Assembly: GCA_963786445.1 (NCBI GenBank)
Contig: CAWAZU010000018.1
Coordinates: 1 to 64,000, forward strand
Source: JAFKFJ01 sp963786445
Lineage (GTDB): Bacteria; Pseudomonadota; Alphaproteobacteria; Acetobacterales; Acetobacteraceae
Reading direction: 5' to 3'
DNA length: 64,000 bases
In this document: positions 25,420 to 35,386 of the stretch, piece after piece
Layout: every line of letters begins with the position of its first letter
Position numbering within the stretch: the stretch's first letter is position 1
Made by a program: the position numbers and the translations under genes
The notes under the pieces: generated by a model
The model's database searches: none
What the model saw: only the letters and a program-made list of their open reading frames with translations
Told to the model about the DNA's origin: nothing

Positions 25420-28400
25420 TCAGAACGAACCGCGAAAATACGCCTGCAACGGCGCGACTTCAAGGGCGCCGGCGCGCATCGCCGCGATGGCGTGCGCCGC
25501 CGCCCGTGCGCCGGCAATGGTCGTGTAGTGCGGCACGCCGTGGGTGAGCGCGCTGCGGCGGATGGCGAAACTGTCGGCCACCGATTGCGCCCCCGAGGCG
25601 GTGTTGATGACCAGCTGCACCTCGCCCGACTTGATCGCATCGACGCAGTGCGGCCTTCCCTCCAGCACCTTGTTCACCGCGGTCACCGGCAGCCCGGCCT
25701 CGCGCAGCCGCGCCGCGGTGCCGCGCGTCGCCAGGATGGCAAAGCCGAGCTCCACCAGCCGCCGCGCCACCGCGACCGAGGCGGTCTTGTCGGCGTCGCG
25801 CACCGAGAGGAGCACGCCGCCCCCGTCCGGCAGCCGCACCCCGGCGCCGAGCTGGCTTTTGGCGAAGGCGCGCTCGAAGCTGGCATCGAGGCCCATCACC
25901 TCGCCGGTCGATTTCATCTCCGGGCCGAGGATCGTGTCCACGTCCGGGAAACGGTTGAACGGAAACACCGCCTCCTTGACCGCCACATGCGGCGCGATCG
26001 CCTGGCCGTCGAGGCGGAATTCCGCCAGCTGCGCACCGGCCATCACCCGCGCCCCGATCTTCGCCACCGGGACGCCGGTGGCCTTGGCGACGAACGGCAC
26101 GGTGCGCGAGGCGCGCGGGTTCACCTCCAGCACATAGACCGCGTCGTCCTTGATCGCATATTGCACGTTCATCAGTCCGACGACGCCGAGCGCCTTCGCC
26201 AGCGTCGCGGTCTCGGCCTTCAGCTCGGTCACGGTCGCGGGCGAGAGCGTGTAGGGCGGCAGCACACAGGCGGAATCGCCGGAATGGATGCCGGCCTCCT
26301 CGATGTGCTCCATCACGCCGGCGACATAGACGGTCGCGCCATCGGCAATGCAATCGACATCGACTTCGATCGCATCGGCGAGATAGCGGTCGATCAGCAC
26401 CGGATTGTCGCCGGAGACGCGCACCGCCTCGCGCATATAGCGGTGCAGCGCCGCGCGGTCATGGACGATCTCCATCGCCCGTCCGCCGAGCACGTAGCTG
26501 GGCCGGATCACCACCGGATAGCCGATGCGCTCGGCGATCGCCTCCGCCGCCTCGGCCGAGCGCGCGGTGCCGTTCTCCGGCTGCAGCAGGCCAAGTTTCT
26601 GCAGCAGCACCTGAAACCGCTCGCGATCCTCGGCGATGTCGATGGCGTCCGCACTGGTGCCGAGCACGGGAATGCCGGCGCGGTGCAGCGCCTGCGACAG
26701 TTTCAGCGGCGTCTGCCCGCCGTACTGCACGATGCAGCCGAGCACTTTTCCGCGCGACTGTTCGCGCCGCACCAGCGCGATCACGTCCTCCGTCGTCAGC
26801 GGCTCGAAATACAGCCGGTCGGAAGTGTCGTAGTCGGTGCTGACGGTTTCCGGGTTGCAGTTCACCATGATGGTCTCGAACCCGGCCTCGCGCAGCGCGT
26901 AGGCGGCATGCACGCAGCAATAGTCGAATTCTATGCCTTGCCCGATGCGGTTGGGACCGCCGCCGAGGATGATGATTTTCTCTCGTTCGCTGGGATCGGC
27001 TTCGCAAACCGGCGTGCCGAAGCCGCCCTCGTAGGTCGAGTACATGTAGGGTGTCGTGGAGGTGAACTCGGCCGCACAGGTGTCGATGCGCTTGTACACG
27101 GGCTGCACGCCGAGCCGCGCGCGCAGCGCCGCCACCGCGTCCTCGCGCATCCCGGCAAGCACGGCGAGCTGGCGATCGGAAAACCCGAGCGCCTTCAGCC
27201 GCCGCAGCGCCACGGCGTCCCGTGGCAGGCCGTCGCGCGCGACCTCGGCTTCGGCGGCGACGATGCGCGCCAGTTCGCGCAGGAACCACGGATCGAAGCG
27301 GCAGGCATCGTGGATGTCCGCGACGCTGACGCCGGCGCGCAGTGCCTGCGCCGCCATCAGCAGCCGGTCCGGCCGCGGCGCGGAGAGCGCGGCGCGGAAC
27401 GCATCCGCCCCGCCATCGCCCGGCGGTTCCACCGGATCGAGGCCGGCAAGCCCCGTCTCCATGCTGCGCAGCCCTTTTTGCAGCGCCTCGCAGAAACTGC
27501 GGCCGATCGCCATCGCCTCGCCGACCGACTTCATGCTGGTGGTCAGCAGCGCCGGCGTGCCGGGGAATTTTTCAAAGGTGAAGCGCGGGATTTTGACCAC
27601 CACGTAGTCGATGGTCGGCTCGAAACTCGCCGGCGTGGTGCGCGTGATGTCGTTGGCCAGCTCGTCGAGCGTGTAGCCGACCGCGAGCTTCGCCGCGATC
27701 TTCGCGATCGGGAAGCCGGTCGCTTTCGACGCGAGCGCCGAGGAGCGGGAGACGCGCGGGTTCATCTCGATGATGACCATGCGCCCGTCGGCAGGATTGA
27801 CCGCGAACTGCACGTTCGACCCGCCGGTATCGACGCCGATCCTGCGCAGGCACGCGATCGAGGCGTCGCGCATGCGCTGGTATTCCTTGTCGGTCAGCGT
27901 CAGCGCAGGTGCCACCGTCACCGAATCGCCGGTGTGGATGCCCATCGGGTCGATGTTCTCGATCGAGCAGACGATGATGCAGTTGTCCGCACGGTCGCGG
28001 ACCACCTCCATCTCGTATTCCTTCCAGCCGAGCACGCTTTCCTCGATCAGCACTTCGTGCGTCGGTGAGGCGTCCAGCCCGCCTTGTACGATCTGGTCGA
28101 ACTCCTCGCGGTTGTAGGCGATGCCGCCGCCGGTGCCGCCGAGCGTGAAGCTCGGGCGGATCACCGCGGGCAGGCCGATCTCGGCCAGCACCTCGCGCGC
28201 CTCGGCGAGCGAATGGGCAATGCCGCTGCGCGGGCTTGCGATGCCGATCTCCGTCATGGCGTTGCGGAATTGCAGCCGGTCCTCGGCGCGCGCGATCACC
28301 TCGGCGCGGGCGCCGATCAGCTCGACGCCGTGCCGCGCGAGGGCACCGGATTCGGCGAGCTGCATCGCCGTGTTGAGCGCGGTCTGGCCGCCCATGGTCG

Positions 28401-28662
28401 GCAGGATCGCGTCCGGGTGCTCGCGCGCGATGATGCGCTCGACGAATTCCGGCGTGATCGGCTCGACATAGGTGGCGTCGGCCAGTCCCGGATCGGTCAT
28501 GATGGTCGCGGGGTTGGAGTTCACCAGGATGGTGCGGAAGCCTTCTTCGCGCAGCGCCTTGCACGCCTGTGCGCCGGAATAGTCGAATTCGCAGGCCTGG
28601 CCGATGACGATCGGGCCGGCGCCGATGATGAGGATGGAGGAAATGTCGGTGCGCTTGGGCAT
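25420..28662 (-). CDS. carB: Carbamoyl-phosphate synthase large subunit
   Basis: Makes carbamoyl phosphate from bicarbonate, ATP and glutamine-derived ammonia for pyrimidine and arginine synthesis. At 1080 residues it is full length: two ATP-grasp halves (starts ILIIGAGPIVIGQACEFDYS and IIILGGGPNRIGQGIEFDYC), an oligomerisation segment, and a C-terminal MGS-like allosteric domain from about residue 940. Motifs SRSSALASKATGFPIAKIAA and ASRTVPFVAKATGVP are intact. It begins one base after a 90-codon gene, which in turn overlaps carA. No frameshift here, in contrast to carA. Confidence 0.97.
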   Translation of the reverse strand: MPKRTDISSILIIGAGPIVIGQACEFDYSGAQACKALREEGFRTILVNSNPATIMTDPGLADATYVEPITPEFVERIIAREHPDAILPTMGGQTALNTAMQLAESGALARHGVELIGARAEVIARAEDRLQFRNAMTEIGIASPRSGIAHSLAEAREVLAEIGLPAVIRPSFTLGGTGGGIAYNREEFDQIVQGGLDASPTHEVLIEESVLGWKEYEMEVVRDRADNCIIVCSIENIDPMGIHTGDSVTVAPALTLTDKEYQRMRDASIACLRRIGVDTGGSNVQFAVNPADGRMVIIEMNPRVSRSSALASKATGFPIAKIAAKLAVGYTLDELANDITRTTPASFEPTIDYVVVKIPRFTFEKFPGTPALLTTSMKSVGEAMAIGRSFCEALQKGLRSMETGLAGLDPVEPPGDGGADAFRAALSAPRPDRLLMAAQALRAGVSVADIHDACRFDPWFLRELARIVAAEAEVARDGLPRDAVALRRLKALGFSDRQLAVLAGMREDAVAALRARLGVQPVYKRIDTCAAEFTSTTPYMYSTYEGGFGTPVCEADPSEREKIIILGGGPNRIGQGIEFDYCCVHAAYALREAGFETIMVNCNPETVSTDYDTSDRLYFEPLTTEDVIALVRREQSRGKVLGCIVQYGGQTPLKLSQALHRAGIPVLGTSADAIDIAEDRERFQVLLQKLGLLQPENGTARSAEAAEAIAERIGYPVVIRPSYVLGGRAMEIVHDRAALHRYMREAVRVSGDNPVLIDRYLADAIEVDVDCIADGATVYVAGVMEHIEEAGIHSGDSACVLPPYTLSPATVTELKAETATLAKALGVVGLMNVQYAIKDDAVYVLEVNPRASRTVPFVAKATGVPVAKIGARVMAGAQLAEFRLDGQAIAPHVAVKEAVFPFNRFPDVDTILGPEMKSTGEVMGLDASFERAFAKSQLGAGVRLPDGGGVLLSVRDADKTASVAVARRLVELGFAILATRGTAARLREAGLPVTAVNKVLEGRPHCVDAIKSGEVQLVINTASGAQSVADSFAIRRSALTHGVPHYTTIAGARAAAHAIAAMRAGALEVAPLQAYFRGSF

Positions 28663-28663
28663 G

Positions 28664-28936
28664 TCAGTCCCGGGCGAGGAGGGCGCGCGCGGCGGCGACG
28701 CCGTCGGGCGTGAGTTCCAGGCGCCAGTGGCATTGCAGGCTGCCTGCGGGCAGCCGGACCGGCTCGCGGATCAGGCCGCCTGCGAGGGCTTCGGCGACCG
28801 CTTGGTGGAACGCGGCGGCGTCGAGCGGTTCGCCGGCAAGCACCTGGATCTGCTCGAACGCGGCCTCGGCGTTGTCGGCCCTGACCGCATGGCGGAAGCC
28901 GATCGCCAGCAGTCGCGGCAGCAGCGACGCGGTCAC
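28664..28936 (-). CDS. Conserved small protein between carA and carB
   Basis: A 90-residue protein with GTG start at 28936 overlapping the TGA of carA (GTGA) and a stop one base before carB. It reads VTASLLPRLLAIGFRHAV, then EQIQVLAGEPLDAAAFHQAV and ends CHWRLELTPDGVAAARALLA. It is predicted helical with a winged-helix flavour at the end. The overlaps show it is translated with the synthase. No family is recognised; a role in folding or regulating the enzyme is only a guess from position. Confidence 0.68.
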   Translation of the reverse strand: MTASLLPRLLAIGFRHAVRADNAEAAFEQIQVLAGEPLDAAAFHQAVAEALAGGLIREPVRLPAGSLQCHWRLELTPDGVAAARALLARD

Positions 28937-30301
28937 CCGGCTTCGTCCATCATCGCCACGAACCGCGCGAACAGGTGCCGGCTGTCGGTCGGGCCGGGGC
29001 TGGCCTCCGGGTGGTACTGCACGGAAAAGGCGCGGCGCGCCGGGCACGCGATCCCCTCGTTGCTGCCGTCGAACAGGCTCTTGTGCGTCACCGCCACCGC
29101 CCTCCGGCAGCGACGCTTCATCGACGGCAAACCCGTGATTCTGGCTGGTGATCTCGACCCGCCCGGTGACCAGATCCTTGACCGGCTGGTTGGCGCCGCG
29201 ATGGCCGCGCGCCAGCTTGTAGGTGCGCCCGCCCAGCGTCAGCGCCAGCAACTGGTGGCCGAGGCAGATGCCGAACAGCGGTTTTTCCGCCGCCAGCACG
29301 CCGCTGATCGCCGGCACCGCATACGCCGCCGTCGCCGCCGGGTCGCCGGGGCCGTTCGAGAGGAACACGCCGTCCGGCGCGTGGCGCAGGATATCCTCGG
29401 CGGTCGCGGTCGCCGGCACCACCGTGACGCGACAGCCGGCGGCGGCCAGCGTGCGCAGGATGTTGCGCTTCGCCCCGTAATCCACCGCGACGACGTGATG
29501 CCGCGGCGCCGTCTGCCGCCCATAGCCCGTCGGCCACGCCCACGCCGTCTCGTCCCAGGCGTAGCTCTGCGTGCAGGAGACGACGCGCGCGAGGTCCATG
29601 CCCTCCAGCCCCGGCCAGTTGCGGGCGCGCGCGACCAGCGCCGGGATGTCGAAGCGGCCGTCGGCGGGGAAGGCCAGCACGCCGTTGGGCGCGCCGCCGT
29701 CGCGGATGCGCACGGTCAGCGCCCGCGTGTCCACCCCCGCCAGCCCCGCCACACCCTGCGCGCGCAGCCACGCCTCCAGCCCCTGTGCGGCGCGCCAGTT
29801 GGCCGGCTCGGTCACGTCCTGCTTCACCACCAGGCCGCGCGCCGCGATCGTGGTCGCCTCGATGTCCTCGGGATTGGCGCCGACGTTGCCGATATGGGGG
29901 AAGGTGAAGCTGATGATCTGCCCGGCATAGGACGGGTCGGTCAGCGTCTCCTGATAGCCGGTCATGCCGGTGTTGAAGCACACCTCGGCCGGTTCGCCCG
30001 CCGCATGGGCGCCGAAGCCGCGCCCCCAGAACACCGCGCCGTCGGCGAGCACGAGGCAGGCGGTGGCGCCGGCAGGCGGCGTGGTCGGGTCCGGCATGGT
30101 CGGTCGGTGCTCCTGCGGCGGCGCGCCGGGGATGTCGGCCAGCGTCAGATCGAGCGCCTGGATCAGCGCCGGCCAGTGGCGCGCCGGGATGGCGCCGTGC
30201 TGGCGCCATTTGCGCAGCGCCTCGGTGCCCACGCCCAGCGCCGCCGCCGCCGCCGCCGCGCCGCCCAGCCGCTCGATGATCGCATCCACGGACATCGTCA
30301 T
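28933..30301 (-). CDS. carA: Carbamoyl-phosphate synthase small subunit with HTH extension, one frameshift
   Basis: Glutamine amidotransferase subunit that feeds ammonia to CarB. The CarA part starts at ATG 30097 (PAGATACLVLADGAVFWGRG) and shows EVCFNTGMTGYQETLTDPSY, the class I nucleophile Cys in FGICLGHQLLALTLGG and, after a frame change near 29100, the catalytic His in FSVQYHPEASPGP. 28933-30097 is 1 modulo 3, equal to one extra base. Because carA is normally essential without uracil and arginine, a sequence error is likely. In the same frame and without a stop, 68 codons upstream (from ATG 30301) encode a helix-turn-helix domain. AGGAG lies about 12 bases before 30097, so independent initiation is possible. 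Confidence 0.9.
30098..30301 (-). other. Helix-turn-helix (YdaS/Cro-like) segment in frame with carA
   Basis: The 68 codons encode MSVDAIIERLGGAAAAAAAL then GVGTEALRKWRQHGAIPARH and WPALIQALDLTLADI, a Cro/YdaS-like DNA-binding domain: helix 2 is AAAAAALGVG and the recognition helix is TEALRKWRQHG. I recall database naming of a carph-isopro domain for this kind of HTH next to carbamoyl-phosphate synthase in alphaproteobacteria, from memory only. It may be made as a fusion with CarA, as a separate short product, or both. Two palindromes lie directly upstream. Confidence 0.75.
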
Positions 30302-30313
30302 GGCGGCAGACTA

Positions 30314-30330
30314 TGGGAAACACTTTCCCA
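30314..30330. promoter_or_regulatory. Palindromic operator 1 (TGGGAAA-N3-TTTCCCA)
   Basis: A perfect 17-bp palindrome with seven-base arms, 12 bases before the first start codon of the HTH-carA gene. Its half-sites match those of the second palindrome 38 bp away. The position between two divergent genes and next to an HTH gene suggests an autoregulatory operator; this is inference. Confidence 0.6.
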
Positions 30331-30351
30331 GCGCAACCGTCGCCGAACGCC

Positions 30352-30368
30352 TGGGAAATCCGTTCCCA
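30352..30368. promoter_or_regulatory. Palindromic operator 2 (TGGGAA-N5-TTCCCA)
   Basis: A 17-bp palindrome (19 bp with flanking C and G) with the same TGGGAA/TTCCCA half-sites as operator 1, start-to-start distance 38 bp. It lies 56 bp before the yqeY start, so it could control both divergent units. Confidence 0.6.
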
Positions 30369-30424
30369 GGGGATGCGCCGCGCGGTTGCATAGAGTAGAG
30401 GCCTGTTTTCCGAGAGGTGCGGCG

Positions 30425-30883
30425 ATGGCCCTGCGCGACCAGTTCACCGAGCAGCTCAAGGCGGCGATGCGCGCCGGCGACGCGCCTCGGGTTTCCGCCA
30501 TGCGCATGATCCTGGCCAGGCTGAAGGACACCGACATCGCGGCCCGGCCGAAGGGCGTGCCGCTGGTGCCCGACGACGAGATCGCCGCGATGCTGCGCGG
30601 CATGGTCAAGTCGCGCCGCGAGAGCGCCGACCTCTACCGCCAGGGCAACCGCCCCGACCTGGTCGCGAAAGAGGAGGCGGAGATCGCGGTCATCGAATCG
30701 TTCCTGCCGCAGCAGATGGACCAGGCGGCCACCGAGCGGGCGGTGGACGATGCCATCGCCGCGACCGGGGCTGCCGGCATGAAGGACATGGGCCGCGTGA
30801 TGGCGGCGCTGAAGGCGCAGCATGCGGCGACGCTCGACATGGCGCGCGTCGGCCCGCTGGTGCGCGCGAAGCTCGGCGGCTGA
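30425..30883 (+). CDS. GatB/YqeY-domain protein
   Basis: A 152-residue YqeY-type protein, related to the tail domain of the amidotransferase subunit GatB. The opening LRDQFTEQLKAAMRAGDAPR and the pair ADLYRQGNRPDLVAKEEAEI and IESFLPQQMDQAATERAV are the family signature. The molecular role is uncertain; tRNA-related function is inferred from the GatB tail. The start at ATG 30425 follows GAGAGGTG. Its TGA overlaps the ATG of dnaG. It takes the place that rpsU holds in the classic rpsU-dnaG-rpoD operon. Confidence 0.92.
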   Translation: MALRDQFTEQLKAAMRAGDAPRVSAMRMILARLKDTDIAARPKGVPLVPDDEIAAMLRGMVKSRRESADLYRQGNRPDLVAKEEAEIAVIESFLPQQMDQAATERAVDDAIAATGAAGMKDMGRVMAALKAQHAATLDMARVGPLVRAKLGG

Positions 30884-32670
30884 TGGCGCTGCCCTCGGGA
30901 TTTTTGGACGAATTGCGGGCGCGCACGCCGCTCGCCCCGCTGGTCGCCCGGCGTGTGAAACTGCTCCGCGCCGGGCGGCAGTGGAAAGGCTGCTGCCCGT
31001 TCCACGGCGAGAAGACGCCGAGCTTTTACGTCTATGACGACCACTATCATTGCTTCGGCTGCGGCGCCCACGGCGACGCGGTCAGCTTCGTGATGCAGTC
31101 GCAGGGCGCGACCTTCCCCGAAGCGGTGGAACAACTCGCCGCCGAGGCCGGACTGGAGGTGCCCAAGCCGGCGCCGGGCGCCGCCGCGGCGGAGCAGCGT
31201 CGTCACGATCTGCACGCCGTCCTGGAGGCGGCCGGCTCCGCGTTCCAGCGCCGGCTGTTCCTGCCGGAGGGGGCGCGGGCGCTCGCCTATCTGCGTGGGC
31301 GCGGGCTGACCGAGGACACCATCCGCCGCGCCGGGCTCGGCTGGTCGGGCGAGGGGCGGGGGGCGCTCGCGGGCGAACTGGCGCGCGAGACCATGCCGCC
31401 GGAGCTGCTGGTCGAGGCCGGGCTGCTCACCGCACCCGAAGGCGATCGGCCGTCCCGAGACATGTTTTTCAACCGGGTGATGTTCCCGATCCGCGACCGG
31501 GCCGGTCGGACCATCAGCTTTGGCGGGCGAATCCTGGGCGACGGCCAGCCGAAATACCTCAACGGGCCGGAAACCGCCGTGTTCGCCAAGCGCCGCACGC
31601 TGTACGGCCTCGACGCCGCACGTGAAGCGGCGCGGGACGGCGCCGTGGTGGTCGCGGTCGAGGGCTACATGGACGTGCTGGCGCTGCAGCAGGCCGGATT
31701 CGGCGGTGCGGTGGCGCCGCTCGGCACCGCGCTGAGCGAAGAACAGTTCTCCGAGTTGTGGCGCCTGTCGCCGGCGCCCGTGCTGTGTTTCGACGGCGAC
31801 GCCGCCGGCGCCCGCGCCGCTGCCCGTGCCGCCGAGCTGGCGCTGCCGCTGCTGGCGCCCGACCGCAGCCTGTGCCTCGCGTCCTTGCCGGCCGGCGAGG
31901 ACCCCGACACGCTGGTGCGCAGGGGCGGTGCGGCCGAGTTCGAGGCGGTGCTCAAGGCCAAAAGGCCGCTGGTGGACGCGCTCTATGACCTGCTGCGCGC
32001 GCAGGCCGGCGGCGACGGGCCGGAGCAGCTCGCGGCGTTGCGCGCCCGCCTGCAGGAGGCGGCCGGACGCATCCAGGATCGCGCGCTGGCCGCGGAATAT
32101 CGCCGGGCGCTGCTCGACCGTTTCTTCGCCGCCCGCCGTCGTGGCGCGGCGGCCACGCGGCCGATCGTGATTCCCCGCCGGCCGCCGGACGCCGCTCGCG
32201 CGGCGGCCGACCGCTGCCGTGTGCTGCTCGCCATTCTGCTGCGCCACCCGGCATTGTTGCATGATGTCGAGGAGGCGCTGGGCACGCTCGACCTGCCGTC
32301 GCCGCTCGCTCGCCTGAAACGCGAGATCGAGGCGTGGGGTGTGACTGCGGCGCCGCTTGACTCGGCCGCGCTGATCGCCCAACTCCACGCCGCCGGTTTG
32401 GCGACGGAGGCCGCACAGGTGCTTTCGGCGGCTCCCGTGCCGCTCCCAGCCTGCGCCGCGCCGGACGCCCAATTAGCGGATGCCGAGGAGGGCTGGTGGC
32501 ATTTCTTCGGGCTGATGAATCCGCAGCAGCTGGAACAGGAAGTGGCGGCTGCCAGACGCGACTTCACCCTCCGCCCCGACGAAGCCGCGCAGCGCCGCCT
32601 GATTACGCTGTGCCGGGCACGCGAGGCGCTGCGGCGCGGCGAACCGGGGCCGGACGCCGACATGCCATGA
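30883..32670 (+). CDS. dnaG: DNA primase
   Basis: Synthesises RNA primers at the replication fork. The 595-residue product has the N-terminal CHC2 zinc finger (CPFHGEKTPSFYV with YHCFGCGAHGD, residues ~37-65), the catalytic Toprim domain (VAVEGYMDVLALQQAG and FDGDAAGARAAARAA, with the metal-binding acidic residues) and a C-terminal helicase-interaction region ending near residue 590. The start overlaps the yqeY stop by one base. Macromolecular-synthesis operon with yqeY and rpoD. The frame is uninterrupted. Confidence 0.97.
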   Translation: MALPSGFLDELRARTPLAPLVARRVKLLRAGRQWKGCCPFHGEKTPSFYVYDDHYHCFGCGAHGDAVSFVMQSQGATFPEAVEQLAAEAGLEVPKPAPGAAAAEQRRHDLHAVLEAAGSAFQRRLFLPEGARALAYLRGRGLTEDTIRRAGLGWSGEGRGALAGELARETMPPELLVEAGLLTAPEGDRPSRDMFFNRVMFPIRDRAGRTISFGGRILGDGQPKYLNGPETAVFAKRRTLYGLDAAREAARDGAVVVAVEGYMDVLALQQAGFGGAVAPLGTALSEEQFSELWRLSPAPVLCFDGDAAGARAAARAAELALPLLAPDRSLCLASLPAGEDPDTLVRRGGAAEFEAVLKAKRPLVDALYDLLRAQAGGDGPEQLAALRARLQEAAGRIQDRALAAEYRRALLDRFFAARRRGAAATRPIVIPRRPPDAARAAADRCRVLLAILLRHPALLHDVEEALGTLDLPSPLARLKREIEAWGVTAAPLDSAALIAQLHAAGLATEAAQVLSAAPVPLPACAAPDAQLADAEEGWWHFFGLMNPQQLEQEVAAARRDFTLRPDEAAQRRLITLCRAREALRRGEPGPDADMP

Positions 32671-32738
32671 CCACGCACGACCCGGCCGCGCCGCGATGCG
32701 ATCCGCCGCGCGGCCCTCTCTTCTCCGGAGTGCCCTGA
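32667..32738 (+). CDS. 23-codon mini-ORF coupled between dnaG and rpoD
   Basis: Begins at an ATG overlapping the dnaG stop (ATGA) and ends three bases before the rpoD ATG, encoding MTTHDPAAPRCDPPRG and a short tail. The exact fit of both ends suggests it could couple translation of rpoD to dnaG rather than make a functional peptide. It may also be chance; there is no homology evidence. Confidence 0.3.
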   Translation: MTTHDPAAPRCDPPRGPLFSGVP

Positions 32739-32741
32739 CCG

Positions 32742-34736
<1,995 letters not shown>

Positions 34737-34743
34737 TGCGGCA

Positions 34744-34765
34744 CGTCGCATCCGCTGCGGCGACG
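34744..34765 (+). terminator. Weak hairpin after rpoD
   Basis: CGTCGC and GCGACG form a six-base stem with a ten-base loop eight bases after the rpoD stop. There is no T-run, and the next gene starts two bases later, so termination is doubtful. Confidence 0.25.
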
Positions 34766-34767
34766 CC

Positions 34768-35340
34768 ATGAGCCTCGCCACGCAGGAGCCGGTCGCGCGC
34801 GTCGGCGTCACCGTGACGTTCCTGCGCATGGACCACCCACCCGCCGATCCGCCGCCGCCGTTCCGGCACGGCGCCGTCGTCAGGCGCGAGCGCTGGTGCA
34901 GCGTCGAGCAGTATCGCTTCCTCTACGGCGCCGTCGGCGAGCCGTATGTCTGGTGGCTGCGACGCATCATGCCGGATCACCAGCTCGCCGCCATGCTGCG
35001 CGACCCGCGCATCGCCATCCACGTGCTGACGCTCGACGGCGAACCGGCCGGATTCTACGAGCTCGACCGCACGCCGTGGCCGCTGGTGAACCTGAGCTAT
35101 TTCGGGCTGATGCCGCACGCGGTCGGGCGCGGCCTCGGCTATGCCTTCCTGCGCCACGCGGTCGCGACCGTCTGGGGCATGGGGCCGCGCGCGATGACGG
35201 TGAACACCTGCACCGCCGACCATCCCCGCGCCCTGCCGACCTATCTGCGCGCCGGCTTCCACAAGGTGCGCGAGGTCAAGGAAGTGTGGAACGTGCCGCT
35301 CCGCCTCGGCCTGCCGATCCCGGAGCGGCTGCTGCTCTGA
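34768..35340 (+). CDS. GNAT-family N-acetyltransferase
   Basis: A 190-residue acetyl-CoA-dependent acyltransferase of the GNAT fold. The core runs from VLTLDGEPAGFYELDRTPWP (strands 3-4) to the acetyl-CoA loop in LMPHAVGRGLGYAFLRHAV (pattern x-x-G-x-G, residues ~120-135) and NTCTADHPRALPTYLRAGFH with the Tyr usual near the thiol. The start at ATG 34768 gives a ~20-residue extra leader; ATG 34828 would begin closer to the domain. The acceptor substrate is unknown. Confidence 0.83.
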   Translation: MSLATQEPVARVGVTVTFLRMDHPPADPPPPFRHGAVVRRERWCSVEQYRFLYGAVGEPYVWWLRRIMPDHQLAAMLRDPRIAIHVLTLDGEPAGFYELDRTPWPLVNLSYFGLMPHAVGRGLGYAFLRHAVATVWGMGPRAMTVNTCTADHPRALPTYLRAGFHKVREVKEVWNVPLRLGLPIPERLLL

Positions 35341-35352
35341 ACCGCGGCGGAC

Positions 35353-35386
35353 GTCCGTGCGGACCCGTGCGCGGCGGCGCCGCCGC
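35353..35386. terminator. Hairpin pair between convergent genes
   Basis: GTCCG-TG-CGGAC (35353-35364) and a perfect 16-bp palindrome GCGGCGGCGCCGCCGC (35371-35386) lie between the convergent ends of the acetyltransferase and permease genes. GC-rich hairpins without T-runs here may slow or end transcription from both sides. Confidence 0.4.

Noticed and set aside
25168..28068. A ~960-codon plus-strand open frame opposite carB
   Set aside because: Antisense to intact carB; no recognisable motifs, typical high-GC shadow.
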